Shown here in pieces: positions 1-6,986 of a DNA stretch of 8,313 nt (the first letter of the stretch is position 1; each line of letters begins with the position of its first letter). Both the position numbers and the translations under genes were made by a program. Source of the stretch: Burkholderiales bacterium (GTDB taxonomy: Bacteria > Pseudomonadota > Gammaproteobacteria > Burkholderiales > Burkholderiaceae); NCBI GenBank assembly GCA_903643055.1, contig CAHJWV010000206.1, positions 1 through 8,313 of the forward strand. The letters run 5' to 3'. The notes under the pieces are model-generated. The model was not told the DNA's origin and ran no database searches. It saw only the letters and a list, made by a program, of their open reading frames with translations.

Positions 1-652
1 GCGAGAACGCAAGTACGGTGCTGCCCACGGTCACGACTTCCCATGACAACAGGCCCAGCAATAACACGCGCGCATGCCAGCCGAAATGCCCTTGCCGCGT
101 GAACACCTTCGACAGCAGCGTCCACAGCCCGCACCAGCCGAGCAGCCCGCCGATCGCGCTGATCGACGCCGAGCCCAGCGCGCGGCCGAAGCGGTCAGCG
201 TCGCTGTCGAGGTAGATGCCGAACACCATCGCAAATGCCACCAGCAGCGCCGGTATCACCAGCGTGCTCAGGCCGTGCGTCAGCTTCAAGGCCGCCAGCA
301 GCGGCTCTTCGGGCGGCAGCACATGGCTGGCCAGCCGCAAGCGCAAATGCACACGGCCGACCGCCAGCGCCAAGGGCTTGTCGCCGACCGCTTGCCGCTC
401 GCCGGCCGCCAGCTGCAGCGTGCCCAGCTGCACGCCGTTGCGGCTGTCGCCGACAAGGATCACCACCTCGCCGCTGTCGGCCGCGTCGATCTGGAAATGG
501 TGGGCGGCGATGTGCGGATCGTCGAGCACCAGGTCGTTGTCCAGCGCTCGGCCCACGCGCAAGGGCCAGGCGCTCACGCCCACGCTGTGGCGCACGCTGC
601 CATCGCGGTCCAGCACTTCGAGCAGTGCCAGCTTGGCTGCTACTTCACCCAT
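1..652 (-). CDS. FHA-domain membrane protein (partial, C-terminus beyond the left edge)
   Basis: The frame is open from ATG at 652 to the window edge, giving 217 residues without a stop. Residues about 25-85 read as a forkhead-associated domain: a Gly-Arg pair (34-35), Asn-Asp (39-40), a strand ending in His52, and an Asn-Gly pair (72-73). Three hydrophobic segments follow at about 128-148, 160-183 and 194-216, so the FHA domain should face the cytoplasm with the protein anchored in the inner membrane. FHA domains normally bind phosphothreonine peptides. Here the usual Ser-Arg of the SRxH motif is Ala49-Ala50, so phosphopeptide binding may be altered. The start overlaps the last 13 nt of the upstream protease gene in another frame, which points to translational coupling. 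The family assignment to FHA is fairly secure. Function, partner and total length are unknown. Confidence 0.85.
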   Translation of the reverse strand, partial: MGEVAAKLALLEVLDRDGSVRHSVGVSAWPLRVGRALDNDLVLDDPHIAAHHFQIDAADSGEVVILVGDSRNGVQLGTLQLAAGERQAVGDKPLALAVGRVHLRLRLASHVLPPEEPLLAALKLTHGLSTLVIPALLVAFAMVFGIYLDSDADRFGRALGSASISAIGGLLGWCGLWTLLSKVFTRQGHFGWHARVLLLGLLSWEVVTVGSTVLAFS

Positions 653-1998
653 CCGTAGGCCTCCAGGTAATGCCGGCTGAGCTTCATCGCGTTCTCGTAG
701 CTGACGCCTTGCGCGTCAAAACGGCCTTGCACGCCGGCCTGGGGTTGATCGAGTGTGGCGACCAGTACCGACAGGTCGTACAGCTGGCTGAGCTTTTTGT
801 AAGCCCGCAGGCAGACCACCGCGCGCAGCGGCAGGCCGTTGCGGTCGATGAAATCTTCATGGCATTGCGGCTTGGTTTGATGCAGTGGGCCCAGGCGCTG
901 AAAGCCTTCGTTGCGGAAGCTGCCCGAGTACTGCGCAGCGAAGCGCAAGGTGCCGAGCTTGTGGCCGTCGTAGCTCTCATGGCGCGTAGCCAGCGTGCCG
1001 GTGTTGAAGTCGCCGACGAAGATGCGCGTGTCCATCACACAGTCGGAGCGCTCGAAGTCGAGCCCGCCGGTGTTCGATCGCTCGCTGCTGCCCCAGCAGC
1101 GCATGAAGCGGTCGGGTGGCACCGGCACGGTGTACTTGGGGTGCGTCGCGTTCTTCCAGCCTTGCGCAATGAAGCGGTCCGTCAAGGTCGCCTGATGCGC
1201 CATCAGCTGCGTGCTGACGATCGGCCAGGCGGATTCCTTGATCGGCGCAGCCTCACGGCCGCGTGCCAGCAAGGCGCTGGCGAAGGGTGCAGGCACCAGG
1301 AAGCTGACCTGTTCACCGTCCACACGCCGCGCGACATTGACGCCGATCACGCGGCCTTCCTGGTCCAGCGCAGGCCCGCCGCTCATGCCGGCGCTCAGCG
1401 AGCCGGCAAAGAAGATCTGCGGATAAAAGCTGCGCTCAACCAGGCCGTTGAAGTTGCCCTCGATCACCGCAAAGCCCACGTCCAGCGGGTTGCCGAGTGA
1501 ATACATCCGTTCGCCCTGGGCCAGGGTCAAGGCCTCGGGCCGGAAGCTAAGCGCATCGAACGGTGCGGTGGCCTTCGGATCGACGACCTTCAGCAGCGCG
1601 AGGTCATGCAACACGTCGAGCATCAGCATCTGCACCGGTGCTTCGCGGCCGTCGGCCGTCACCGAGACCAGGTCATGGTTCTCCGGCTTCAGCGCCGCTT
1701 CGCTGACCACGTGGAAGTTGGTGATGATGTGCCCTTGCGCCGACACGAAGAAGCCCGAGCCGACCGAGGTCTGGCTCGCTTGGCCTTTCAGCACCGTGCG
1801 GATTTGCACCAGCTGCGACCGGGCCTGCTCATAGACCTTGCGCGCTGACAGCGAAACCGGCGCCGACGCCGCTGGCGCCGCGGGGGAGGGGGCAGCGTTG
1901 GATGCCGGCGGGGAGGCGGAGGGCGGCGCCGCATGAGCGCCGGCCAAGCAACCGAGAGCAATGAGCGCCGTTGCCAAGCGCTGGAAATGGATTCTCAT
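640..1998 (-). CDS. Secreted HtrA-like (S1C) trypsin-fold serine protease with unusual C-terminal region
   Basis: The product has 452 residues. Residues 1-23 form a Sec signal peptide with a probable cut after Ala-His-Ala, followed by an Ala/Pro/Ser-rich linker to about 50. Residues about 52-245 are a trypsin-like domain of the DegP/HtrA type. The triad is visible as His96 (in TNFHVV), Asp132 (in HDLALLKV) and Ser206 (in GMSGGP), so it should be active in the periplasm. No PDZ domain follows. Instead about 200 residues I do not recognise carry four cysteines (301, 320, 379, 396) that could form two disulfides. There is no strong Shine-Dalgarno sequence before ATG 1998, but the signal peptide fits this start. 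The gene overlaps the following FHA gene by 13 nt and lies 127 nt after the large lipoprotein gene on the same strand. The substrate is unknown. Confidence 0.9.
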   Translation of the reverse strand: MRIHFQRLATALIALGCLAGAHAAPPSASPPASNAAPSPAAPAASAPVSLSARKVYEQARSQLVQIRTVLKGQASQTSVGSGFFVSAQGHIITNFHVVSEAALKPENHDLVSVTADGREAPVQMLMLDVLHDLALLKVVDPKATAPFDALSFRPEALTLAQGERMYSLGNPLDVGFAVIEGNFNGLVERSFYPQIFFAGSLSAGMSGGPALDQEGRVIGVNVARRVDGEQVSFLVPAPFASALLARGREAAPIKESAWPIVSTQLMAHQATLTDRFIAQGWKNATHPKYTVPVPPDRFMRCWGSSERSNTGGLDFERSDCVMDTRIFVGDFNTGTLATRHESYDGHKLGTLRFAAQYSGSFRNEGFQRLGPLHQTKPQCHEDFIDRNGLPLRAVVCLRAYKKLSQLYDLSVLVATLDQPQAGVQGRFDAQGVSYENAMKLSRHYLEAYGWVK

Positions 1999-2011
1999 TG
2001 CGATTCATTCT

Positions 2012-2044
2012 ACGGGTGGGTGCTGGCTCCGCTTTCCCACCCGT
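2012..2044 (-). other. Perfect 9-bp hairpin just upstream of the protease start
   Basis: ACGGGTGGG (2012-2020) and CCCACCCGT (2036-2044) are perfect complements around a 15-nt loop. On the minus strand the hairpin ends 13 nt before the protease ATG. No T-run follows, so it is not a classic intrinsic terminator. It could form in the protease leader, or help end transcription from the upstream lipoprotein gene. Confidence 0.5.
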
Positions 2045-2084
2045 CGGCCGAGATGCGCGGCCGCTTCAGGCTTCTGCATCAAGC

Positions 2085-2116
2085 CGGCGTGGCTGCCTCC
2101 CGGCAGCGGCACGCCG
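2085..2116 (-). terminator. Strong hairpin after the lipoprotein gene, probable terminator
   Basis: CGGCGTG (2085-2091) pairs with CACGCCG (2110-2116), and GCTGCC (2092-2097) pairs with GGCAGC (2102-2107) around the loop TCCC. Only a two-base bulge (2108-2109) interrupts a 13-bp GC-rich stem. It begins 9 nt after the lipoprotein stop. No U-tract follows on the minus strand, so termination would be imperfect or factor-assisted. The position supports separate transcription of the lipoprotein and the protease-FHA unit. Confidence 0.5.
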
Positions 2117-2125
2117 TGCGCCGGC

Positions 2126-4054
2126 TCAATGGCACTCGACGGTGCCGCTCGGGCAGGCCATCGCGTTGCTCTGCAGATCCAGCCCGTCACCGGTGCGGCC
2201 GTAGAGCGCGATCATCTTGTAGCTGTTGGCTTCAAGCGCCGTGCCGTGGTTGCGCAAGTTCATCGTGACCGAGGTCGCACCCCCGCCAACGCGCTTGTCT
2301 CCCAGGCGGCCCGCGCCGCTGTCACCACACAGCGCGCGGTCGGAGCAGAAAGTCGCGCCATTCACGCCCAGCGGGCCATGCGGGAAAGTCCAGCCCACGG
2401 TCAGTGGCGCGTTGGCGTCTGCCGCCAGGCTCAGGCCGAGCAAGGTGGTGCGGGATTCGGTGGTGAGCTCGGGCCAGGGCAGCTCGGCCATCGCGGCCCA
2501 GACTGGCGGTACGCCTTCCACTTCGACCTCGAACGATGTCTTGGTCTGGCCGCCGATTGCAAACGGCGTCGTGCAGGCGTCGTCGCCGTACATCGACACC
2601 GTCACATTGCGCCCGCCGCGGAAGAAGTTGCGCACCAACTCGTCGCCGTCGGTGCCTTCAGGCAAGGCGACCCAGGTGTCATCGGAGCTGCGCAGGGCGC
2701 CGCTCGTGGGTGTCAGGCTGCGGCTGTTCTGGAAGCGATCGACCTGCCACAGCGACAGGCGCCGTGCATCTGTCGAGTAAGGTTTGTAGTAGGCGATCGG
2801 CACATCGTTTTGCTGGCGATCTTTCTGCGACACCTTCGCGCACAGCAGGCCGCTGACCGCCGGGATGTCGAAGGCAATCGCCCGCGAATAGGTATAGAGC
2901 GGCGTGCCGCCATCGACGCGCTGGTCGCGTTGGGCCTTGGCCGATGCATGGACTTGTACTGTGTCAACGTCGCCAACGAATTTCCATTTGCCGCCTTCCT
3001 GAGTCACGCCCAGGCCCTGGCCGACCGATTCAACGCTGCCATCCGAGCCCTGGATCACGAAGCTCACGCGGCACACGGGCACGTTGCCGCTCAGGTCGCA
3101 ACGGCCGAGCGTCGGGCTGAGCAGCTTCGAGCCAAAGCGGTCTTCTTGCGCGAACATGCCGCACAGGCCTTGTGCCACATTGGCCTTGCCGTTGACGATC
3201 TCGCCATCGTCGCCACTGATGTGCGCATCGGTGGCCAAGTGCGAAGCGAGGCCGGTGTTTGCTTTGCCGCAGGCATCGGCACTGGCCAGCGCGTCGCTCA
3301 TGCCATGAAACAAGGTTTCCAGCCCGCCGAGCGACAGCTTGTCGGCATTCGGTGCCGATTGCACCGTGCCTTCGCTGACGCCTTTCTCGAGATAGAGGTT
3401 GCCGGTGCCCAGGCGCGGAGTGATCTGCACGAAAGGTTTGTCTTGATCGACACCGGTGCTGACGCCGATGGCATCCAGCACCTTGTCATAACCGGCGCGC
3501 GTGCCGGCGCTCAGGTCGCCGCTGACGAAATCGAAATCGGAAGCCACATTCCCGGCGGCCAGCACCGATGCGAGGCCCGTGCGAAGCGAGCTTTGCGCGC
3601 TGTTGACAGCCGCCGGCGTCAGCGTGGTGTTGCCGGCCGAGGTCATCAAGGTCGCCAGCGATTGGCCGGAGGCCAGCAGCACGGTCGCGGTGGTCAGCGG
3701 CGTCACATTGGCCTTGCCAGGACCTTGTGCCACCGAGTAGATGCAAAGGTAGTTCGCCGCAGCATAGCCGCAGGCTTCGATGCGGAACGGCGCGGTGCCT
3801 TCCAGCTTCGGGATGCTGTAGGTGCCGTCTGCGTTCACGCCGACGTTGACGGCCACGACCGTGCCGGTGGCATCGAGCACGCGCAGGGTGCCATCGGTAA
3901 TCGGTGCGCCGACCGCAACGCTGCCAGCCAGCACCGTTGACGGTGTTTCGACCGCCACCACGGGCGGCGCGGCGGGGCTGGAAGAGTCGCCGCCGCAGGC
4001 CGTCAATATCAAAACCGAGCTCAAGCCCAAAGCGCCGTATGGAATGAATTTCAT
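2126..4054 (-). CDS. Large cysteine-rich lipoprotein of unknown function
   Basis: The product has 642 residues. It opens with a lipoprotein signal (hydrophobic to residue 19, lipobox LTAC, lipidated Cys20) followed by a Gly/Ser/Pro-rich tether, so it should be membrane-anchored and probably faces the periplasm or cell surface. Residues about 41-95 (strands with repeated Val and Gly, and an NADGTYSI stretch) resemble the small beta-sandwich repeats of carboxypeptidase-regulatory or Ig-like type often found at the N-terminus of such lipoproteins. The remainder is not recognised. Besides Cys20 there are twelve cysteines (95, 104, 262, 298, 319, 328, 405, 494, 570, 576, 634, 641), an even number that suits disulfide bonding. 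GGGA about 8 nt before ATG 4054 may be the ribosome site. The protein is too long to be a simple Lpp-like anchor. No enzymatic motif is visible. Confidence 0.85.
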   Translation of the reverse strand: MKFIPYGALGLSSVLILTACGGDSSSPAAPPVVAVETPSTVLAGSVAVGAPITDGTLRVLDATGTVVAVNVGVNADGTYSIPKLEGTAPFRIEACGYAAANYLCIYSVAQGPGKANVTPLTTATVLLASGQSLATLMTSAGNTTLTPAAVNSAQSSLRTGLASVLAAGNVASDFDFVSGDLSAGTRAGYDKVLDAIGVSTGVDQDKPFVQITPRLGTGNLYLEKGVSEGTVQSAPNADKLSLGGLETLFHGMSDALASADACGKANTGLASHLATDAHISGDDGEIVNGKANVAQGLCGMFAQEDRFGSKLLSPTLGRCDLSGNVPVCRVSFVIQGSDGSVESVGQGLGVTQEGGKWKFVGDVDTVQVHASAKAQRDQRVDGGTPLYTYSRAIAFDIPAVSGLLCAKVSQKDRQQNDVPIAYYKPYSTDARRLSLWQVDRFQNSRSLTPTSGALRSSDDTWVALPEGTDGDELVRNFFRGGRNVTVSMYGDDACTTPFAIGGQTKTSFEVEVEGVPPVWAAMAELPWPELTTESRTTLLGLSLAADANAPLTVGWTFPHGPLGVNGATFCSDRALCGDSGAGRLGDKRVGGGATSVTMNLRNHGTALEANSYKMIALYGRTGDGLDLQSNAMACPSGTVECH

Positions 4055-4177
4055 GGAATTCCCGTGTTCGAAGACGGTGCGCGGACCGGGGAGCGGAAAA
4101 ACGATTTCCGGCCGCCGCGCGTATCGCTTCTTCGGTCGATGGCGTGCTCGCTTGAGCGAAATCTCGAAGCGATCGCC

Positions 4178-4198
4178 GTATCCCGTTCATCGGGATAC
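4178..4198. promoter_or_regulatory. Perfect 8-bp inverted repeat, possible operator or leader hairpin
   Basis: GTATCCCG (4178-4185) and CGGGATAC (4191-4198) are perfect complements with the 5-nt spacer TTCAT. The repeat lies 124 nt upstream of the lipoprotein ATG on the minus strand. With no T-run on either side it is an unlikely terminator. The dyad could be a repressor site or a 5' leader hairpin of the lipoprotein mRNA. Confidence 0.35.
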
Positions 4199-4393
4199 CG
4201 AACATCGCACGGCGCATCAGGCCGATGCTTGCGCTCATAAAGTAGTCATCACCGTTCCTTCCACAGGACTCTGACCCGACATCGACGTGCCGTGCCACGC
4301 TTGCCATGTCGCTGCTTGCCGCTTGTCGCGTGCACAAGCTATCTGATTGCAGGCCGAGGGCAGTTTTGACATCGGCACCGTGAGGCCGGCATC

Positions 4394-4618
4394 GTGGTCT
4401 TGGTCTTGTGGCTTGATGGTCTCGTGAGCCGCGTGGAGCACCGCTTGATGAAGTGGCGGCCCGAAGCGGCGAAAGCGAGAAGTCTTGAATCGAAGCAGGG
4501 CGATCTCGCTGCGAAGACGCCCAGCAACATCACGCACAATGGGCCTCGCCCGCGCAGCCCACTTGGTTACATCAGCGTTGATGAAAACCCTCGCGGCTTG
4601 GCCGCGGCGCAGTTCTGA
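4394..4618 (+). CDS. Doubtful small ORF upstream of the cyclophilin gene
   Basis: This is a 74-codon frame from GTG 4394 to TGA 4618. In its favour, third positions are mostly G or C (roughly 70% by my count), GAGG lies 8 nt before the GTG, and the stop is 10 nt before the cyclophilin ATG, as in an operon. Against it, the product resembles nothing I know. It begins hydrophobic (MVLVLWL) and continues as a basic, hydrophilic tail with no domain. An antisense frame (4539-4339) shares the same wobble positions and is equally open. I list it only as a possibility. Confidence 0.2.
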   Translation: MVLVLWLDGLVSRVEHRLMKWRPEAAKARSLESKQGDLAAKTPSNITHNGPRPRSPLGYISVDENPRGLAAAQF

Positions 4619-4628
4619 TCAACCCACC

Positions 4629-5306
4629 ATGCCGAGTTCCATGCCCACTTCACGACTTCTGTCTTTGCTGGCCCTGACTGTTCTCGCTGCTTGTGGCGGC
4701 GGTGCCGATACCCCTTCAGCCCCACCGGCGACCACGCCGATTTCGCTGGCGCCCCCGCCGTATGCCAATTGCAGCGAGGCCGGCAAGGCCGCTTCGGCCA
4801 CCAGCAGCGCCCAGACCGTTTGCATGCTGACGACGCAAGGCGAGTTCGTGGTCGAGCTCTATGCCGACAAGGCGCCGATCACGGTCGCCAACTTTCTCAA
4901 GTACGTGACGGACAAGCGTTATGACAACACGCTGTATCACCGCGTGGTCCCTGGCATTCTGGCGCAGGGCGGTGGCTACACGACGGCGCTGGCAACGGTG
5001 AACCACTACCCGGCCATTGCCCTGGAAAGCGGAAATGGCCTGAGCAATCTGCGCGGCAGCATCGCGATGGCTCGGACCGCGCTGGCTGCGTCGGCGACCA
5101 GCCAGTTCTACGTCAACCTGGTCGACAACAGCGCCTGCCTCGACAAGGGCAGCAGCCAAGCCCAATGCGACCCGAATGGCTATGCGGTGTTCGGCAAGGT
5201 CATCTTCGGGCTGAGCGTGCTCGACAAGATCGGCGCATTGCAGGTCGATCCCGCCGGCCTGCCCGTTCAGCCGGTCGCCACCTATTGGGCGCAGCAGCTC
5301 AAGTAA
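4629..5306 (+). CDS. Lipoprotein cyclophilin-type peptidyl-prolyl cis-trans isomerase
   Basis: The product is 225 residues from ATG 4629; ATG 4641 is an equally good start, since neither has a strong ribosome site. The signal peptide has the lipobox LAAC with Cys22 lipidated, then a Pro/Ala/Thr-rich linker to about 45. Residues about 64-222 are a cyclophilin domain close to bacterial PpiA/PpiB. It shows GEFVVELYADKAPITVANF (71-89), the catalytic YHRVVPG with Arg105, QGGG (113-116), the active-site block MAR (148-150), SQFYVN (158-163), and the closing FGKVIFG. The protein should isomerise Xaa-Pro bonds in the cell envelope. Cysteines 48, 65, 170 and 180 could form disulfides outside the cytoplasm. 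The gene converges with mmsA. The frame continues upstream to 4485, but that extension lacks a signal and would bury the lipobox. Confidence 0.93.
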   Translation: MPSSMPTSRLLSLLALTVLAACGGGADTPSAPPATTPISLAPPPYANCSEAGKAASATSSAQTVCMLTTQGEFVVELYADKAPITVANFLKYVTDKRYDNTLYHRVVPGILAQGGGYTTALATVNHYPAIALESGNGLSNLRGSIAMARTALAASATSQFYVNLVDNSACLDKGSSQAQCDPNGYAVFGKVIFGLSVLDKIGALQVDPAGLPVQPVATYWAQQLK

Positions 5307-5315
5307 GCTGCTGCG
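5290..5315. terminator. 10-bp hairpin spanning the cyclophilin stop, possible bidirectional terminator
   Basis: CGCAGCAGCT (5290-5299) pairs fully with AGCTGCTGCG (5306-5315) around CAAGTA. The TAA stop (5304-5306) lies in the loop and the base of the second arm. It sits between two convergent genes with stops 28 nt apart, the usual place for a shared terminator. Neither strand has a T-run after it, so intrinsic activity is uncertain. Confidence 0.4.
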
Positions 5316-5333
5316 GGCCGGCCGCGAAAGGGT

Positions 5334-6854
5334 TTACTTCGCGGTCGGCATCACGAATTCGGCGCCCTTGGCAATGCTGGCCGGCCAACGTTGCATCACG
5401 CTCTTTTGCTTGGTGTAAAAGCGCACGCCTTCTTCGCCGTAAGCGTGCATGTCGCCGAACAAGCTCTTCTTCCAGCCGCCAAAGCCATGCCAGGCCATCG
5501 GCACCGGGATCGGCACGTTGATGCCCACCATGCCGACTTGGATGCGGCGAGCGAATTCACGCGCAACATTGCCATCGCTGGTGAAACAAGCCACGCCGTT
5601 GCCGAACTCGTGGTCGTTGACGAGCTTCACTGCCGAGGCGAAGTCAGGCACCCGCACGATGGTCAGCACCGGGCCGAAGATCTCTTCCTTGTAGATGCGC
5701 ATCTCGGGTGTCACGTGATCGAACAGCGTGCCGCCGATCCAGAAGCCGTCTTCGAAACCGGCGACCTTGAAGCCGCGGCCATCGACGACCAGCTTCGCGC
5801 CTTCCTGCACACCGGTGTCGATGTAGCCCGCAATGCGGTCACGCGCCTGGGCCGTGACGATCGGGCCCATCTCGGCATCGAGTTCCATGCCATTTTTGAT
5901 CTTCAGCGTGTGTGTGCGTGCCGCCAGCGCCGGCACGAGTTTGTCGGCCATGTCACCCACGACCACGGCAACGCTGATCGCCATGCAGCGCTCACCGGCG
6001 GAGCCGTAAGCCGCGCCGATCAGCGCATCCACGGTTTGCTCAAGATCGGCATCGGGCATTACGACCATGTGATTCTTCGCGCCACCCAGCGCCTGCACGC
6101 GCTTGCCGTGGTGCGCACCGGTCTCGTAGATGTATTGGGCGATCGGCGTCGAACCGACAAAACTGATGGCTTTGACATCGGGGTGTGACAGCAGCGTGTC
6201 GACTGCGAGCTTGTCGCCTTGCACGACGTTGAATACACCCTTCGGCAGGCCGGCTTGCGTCAACAGTTCGGCCATGAAGATGGCGGCCGAGGGGTCGCGT
6301 TCGCTCGGCTTCAACACGAAGGTGTTGCCCGAGGCGATGGCGACCGGGAACATCCAGCACGGCACCATGCACGGGAAGTTGAACGGTGTGATGCCGGCCA
6401 CCACGCCCAGCGGCTGGCGCATCGTCCAGTTGTCGATGCCGGTCGAGACCTGCTCGGTGTAGTCGCCCTTCAGCAACTGAGGGATGCCACAGGCGAATTC
6501 GATGACGTCGATGCCGCGGCTGACCTCGCCTTGCGCGTCGGTAAAGACCTTGCCGTGCTCGGCCGTGATCATCGCGGCGAGCGTGTCGCGATGCTGGTTC
6601 ATCAGTTGCAGGAACTTGAACATGATGCGACCGCGGCGAATGGGCGGGGTATCGGCCCAGGCCTGAAAGGCCGCTTGCGCAGACGCCACCGCGGCGTTGA
6701 CTTCATCCACGCTGGCCAGTGCCACTTGCCGGGCGGTGGCACCCGTCGCCGGATTGAACACCGCCTGGCGCCGCCCACCGGTGCTTGCCACCGGCACCCC
6801 GTCGATGAAGTGGCCGATTTCGCCGGAAGCGGTGAAAGGTTCGAGTGCGCCCAT
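5334..6854 (-). CDS. mmsA: CoA-acylating methylmalonate-semialdehyde dehydrogenase
   Basis: The product has 506 residues, the normal length for this branch of the aldehyde dehydrogenase superfamily. It oxidises methylmalonate semialdehyde with NAD and CoA to propionyl-CoA (malonate semialdehyde to acetyl-CoA), in valine and often myo-inositol breakdown, in the cytoplasm. Visible are the oxyanion Asn159 in TPFNFP, the cofactor motif KPSE (182-185), the catalytic Cys290 in GSAGERC, and EEIFGPVL (390-397). The general-base Glu of hydrolytic aldehyde dehydrogenases (ELGGK motif) is Ala255 in QALGG, which fits a CoA-dependent rather than hydrolytic enzyme. Arg289 beside the cysteine and Arg113 match arginines known to matter in this family. 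AGGAG (6865-6861) sits 6 nt before ATG 6854, fixing the start. A LysR gene is divergent across 132 nt. Confidence 0.97.
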   Translation of the reverse strand: MGALEPFTASGEIGHFIDGVPVASTGGRRQAVFNPATGATARQVALASVDEVNAAVASAQAAFQAWADTPPIRRGRIMFKFLQLMNQHRDTLAAMITAEHGKVFTDAQGEVSRGIDVIEFACGIPQLLKGDYTEQVSTGIDNWTMRQPLGVVAGITPFNFPCMVPCWMFPVAIASGNTFVLKPSERDPSAAIFMAELLTQAGLPKGVFNVVQGDKLAVDTLLSHPDVKAISFVGSTPIAQYIYETGAHHGKRVQALGGAKNHMVVMPDADLEQTVDALIGAAYGSAGERCMAISVAVVVGDMADKLVPALAARTHTLKIKNGMELDAEMGPIVTAQARDRIAGYIDTGVQEGAKLVVDGRGFKVAGFEDGFWIGGTLFDHVTPEMRIYKEEIFGPVLTIVRVPDFASAVKLVNDHEFGNGVACFTSDGNVAREFARRIQVGMVGINVPIPVPMAWHGFGGWKKSLFGDMHAYGEEGVRFYTKQKSVMQRWPASIAKGAEFVMPTAK

Positions 6855-6986
6855 GCTTGTCTCCTGTTGGAAAAAGTCAGTCTAAGTCGCAGCGGACGGA
6901 AAGCCAACGCCGCCGCAGCAACTTCATTGTTTGTTAAATTGAACAATCAAGCCGCTTTGCACATCACCAATTCAACAGGCAATCCC
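6855..6986. promoter_or_regulatory. Shared mmsA/LysR intergenic region with LysR-like inverted repeat
   Basis: This spacer must carry both divergent promoters. An AT-rich island holds ATTGTT (6926-6931) and AACAAT (6942-6947), exact complements with a 10-nt gap. Inside it, TTGTT (6931-6935) and AACAA (6942-6946) form a tighter dyad with a 6-nt gap. LysR regulators typically bind AT-rich interrupted dyads in such divergent spacers, so this is the best candidate operator. I found no clear -35/-10 pair. The Shine-Dalgarno sequence of mmsA is at 6861-6865. Confidence 0.55.

Larger units (their letters stand above)
4055..4628. other. Intergenic region between divergent lipoprotein and cyclophilin genes
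   Basis: This 574-nt spacer must hold promoters for both divergent genes, but I could not identify a convincing -35/-10 pair. A TTGACA at 4366-4371 has no matching -10 at 16-18 nt. The spacer contains an 8-bp palindrome at 4178-4198 and a doubtful small ORF at 4394-4618. Other short frames on both strands look like chance openings. Confidence 0.6.

Noticed and set aside
235..1500. Long rightward open frame of 421 codons
   Set aside because: It is the antisense of the protease and FHA genes. Its product is Ala/Arg/His-rich with no domain, while the minus-strand frames show a complete catalytic triad and FHA motif.
1961..3940. Rightward open frame of 659 codons
   Set aside because: It is antisense to the large lipoprotein and rich in Arg, Ala, His and Gln. 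The minus-strand frame has a signal peptide and lipobox, so this is a high-GC shadow.
3486..4337. Leftward frame starting upstream of the lipoprotein
   Set aside because: Most of it overlaps the lipoprotein gene out of frame and becomes Arg-rich. The first twenty or so codons look fairly normal, but nothing supports a gene.
4366..4400. TTGACA as a promoter -35 for the cyclophilin
   Set aside because: No acceptable -10 is found 16-18 nt downstream.
4485..4628. N-terminal extension of the cyclophilin frame
   Set aside because: It would place about 48 arginine-rich residues before a perfect lipoprotein signal peptide. A start at 4629 or 4641 fits much better.
6219..6986. N-terminal extension of the LysR frame
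   Set aside because: It is antisense to mmsA. LysR proteins begin shortly before the helix-turn-helix, as from ATG 6987.
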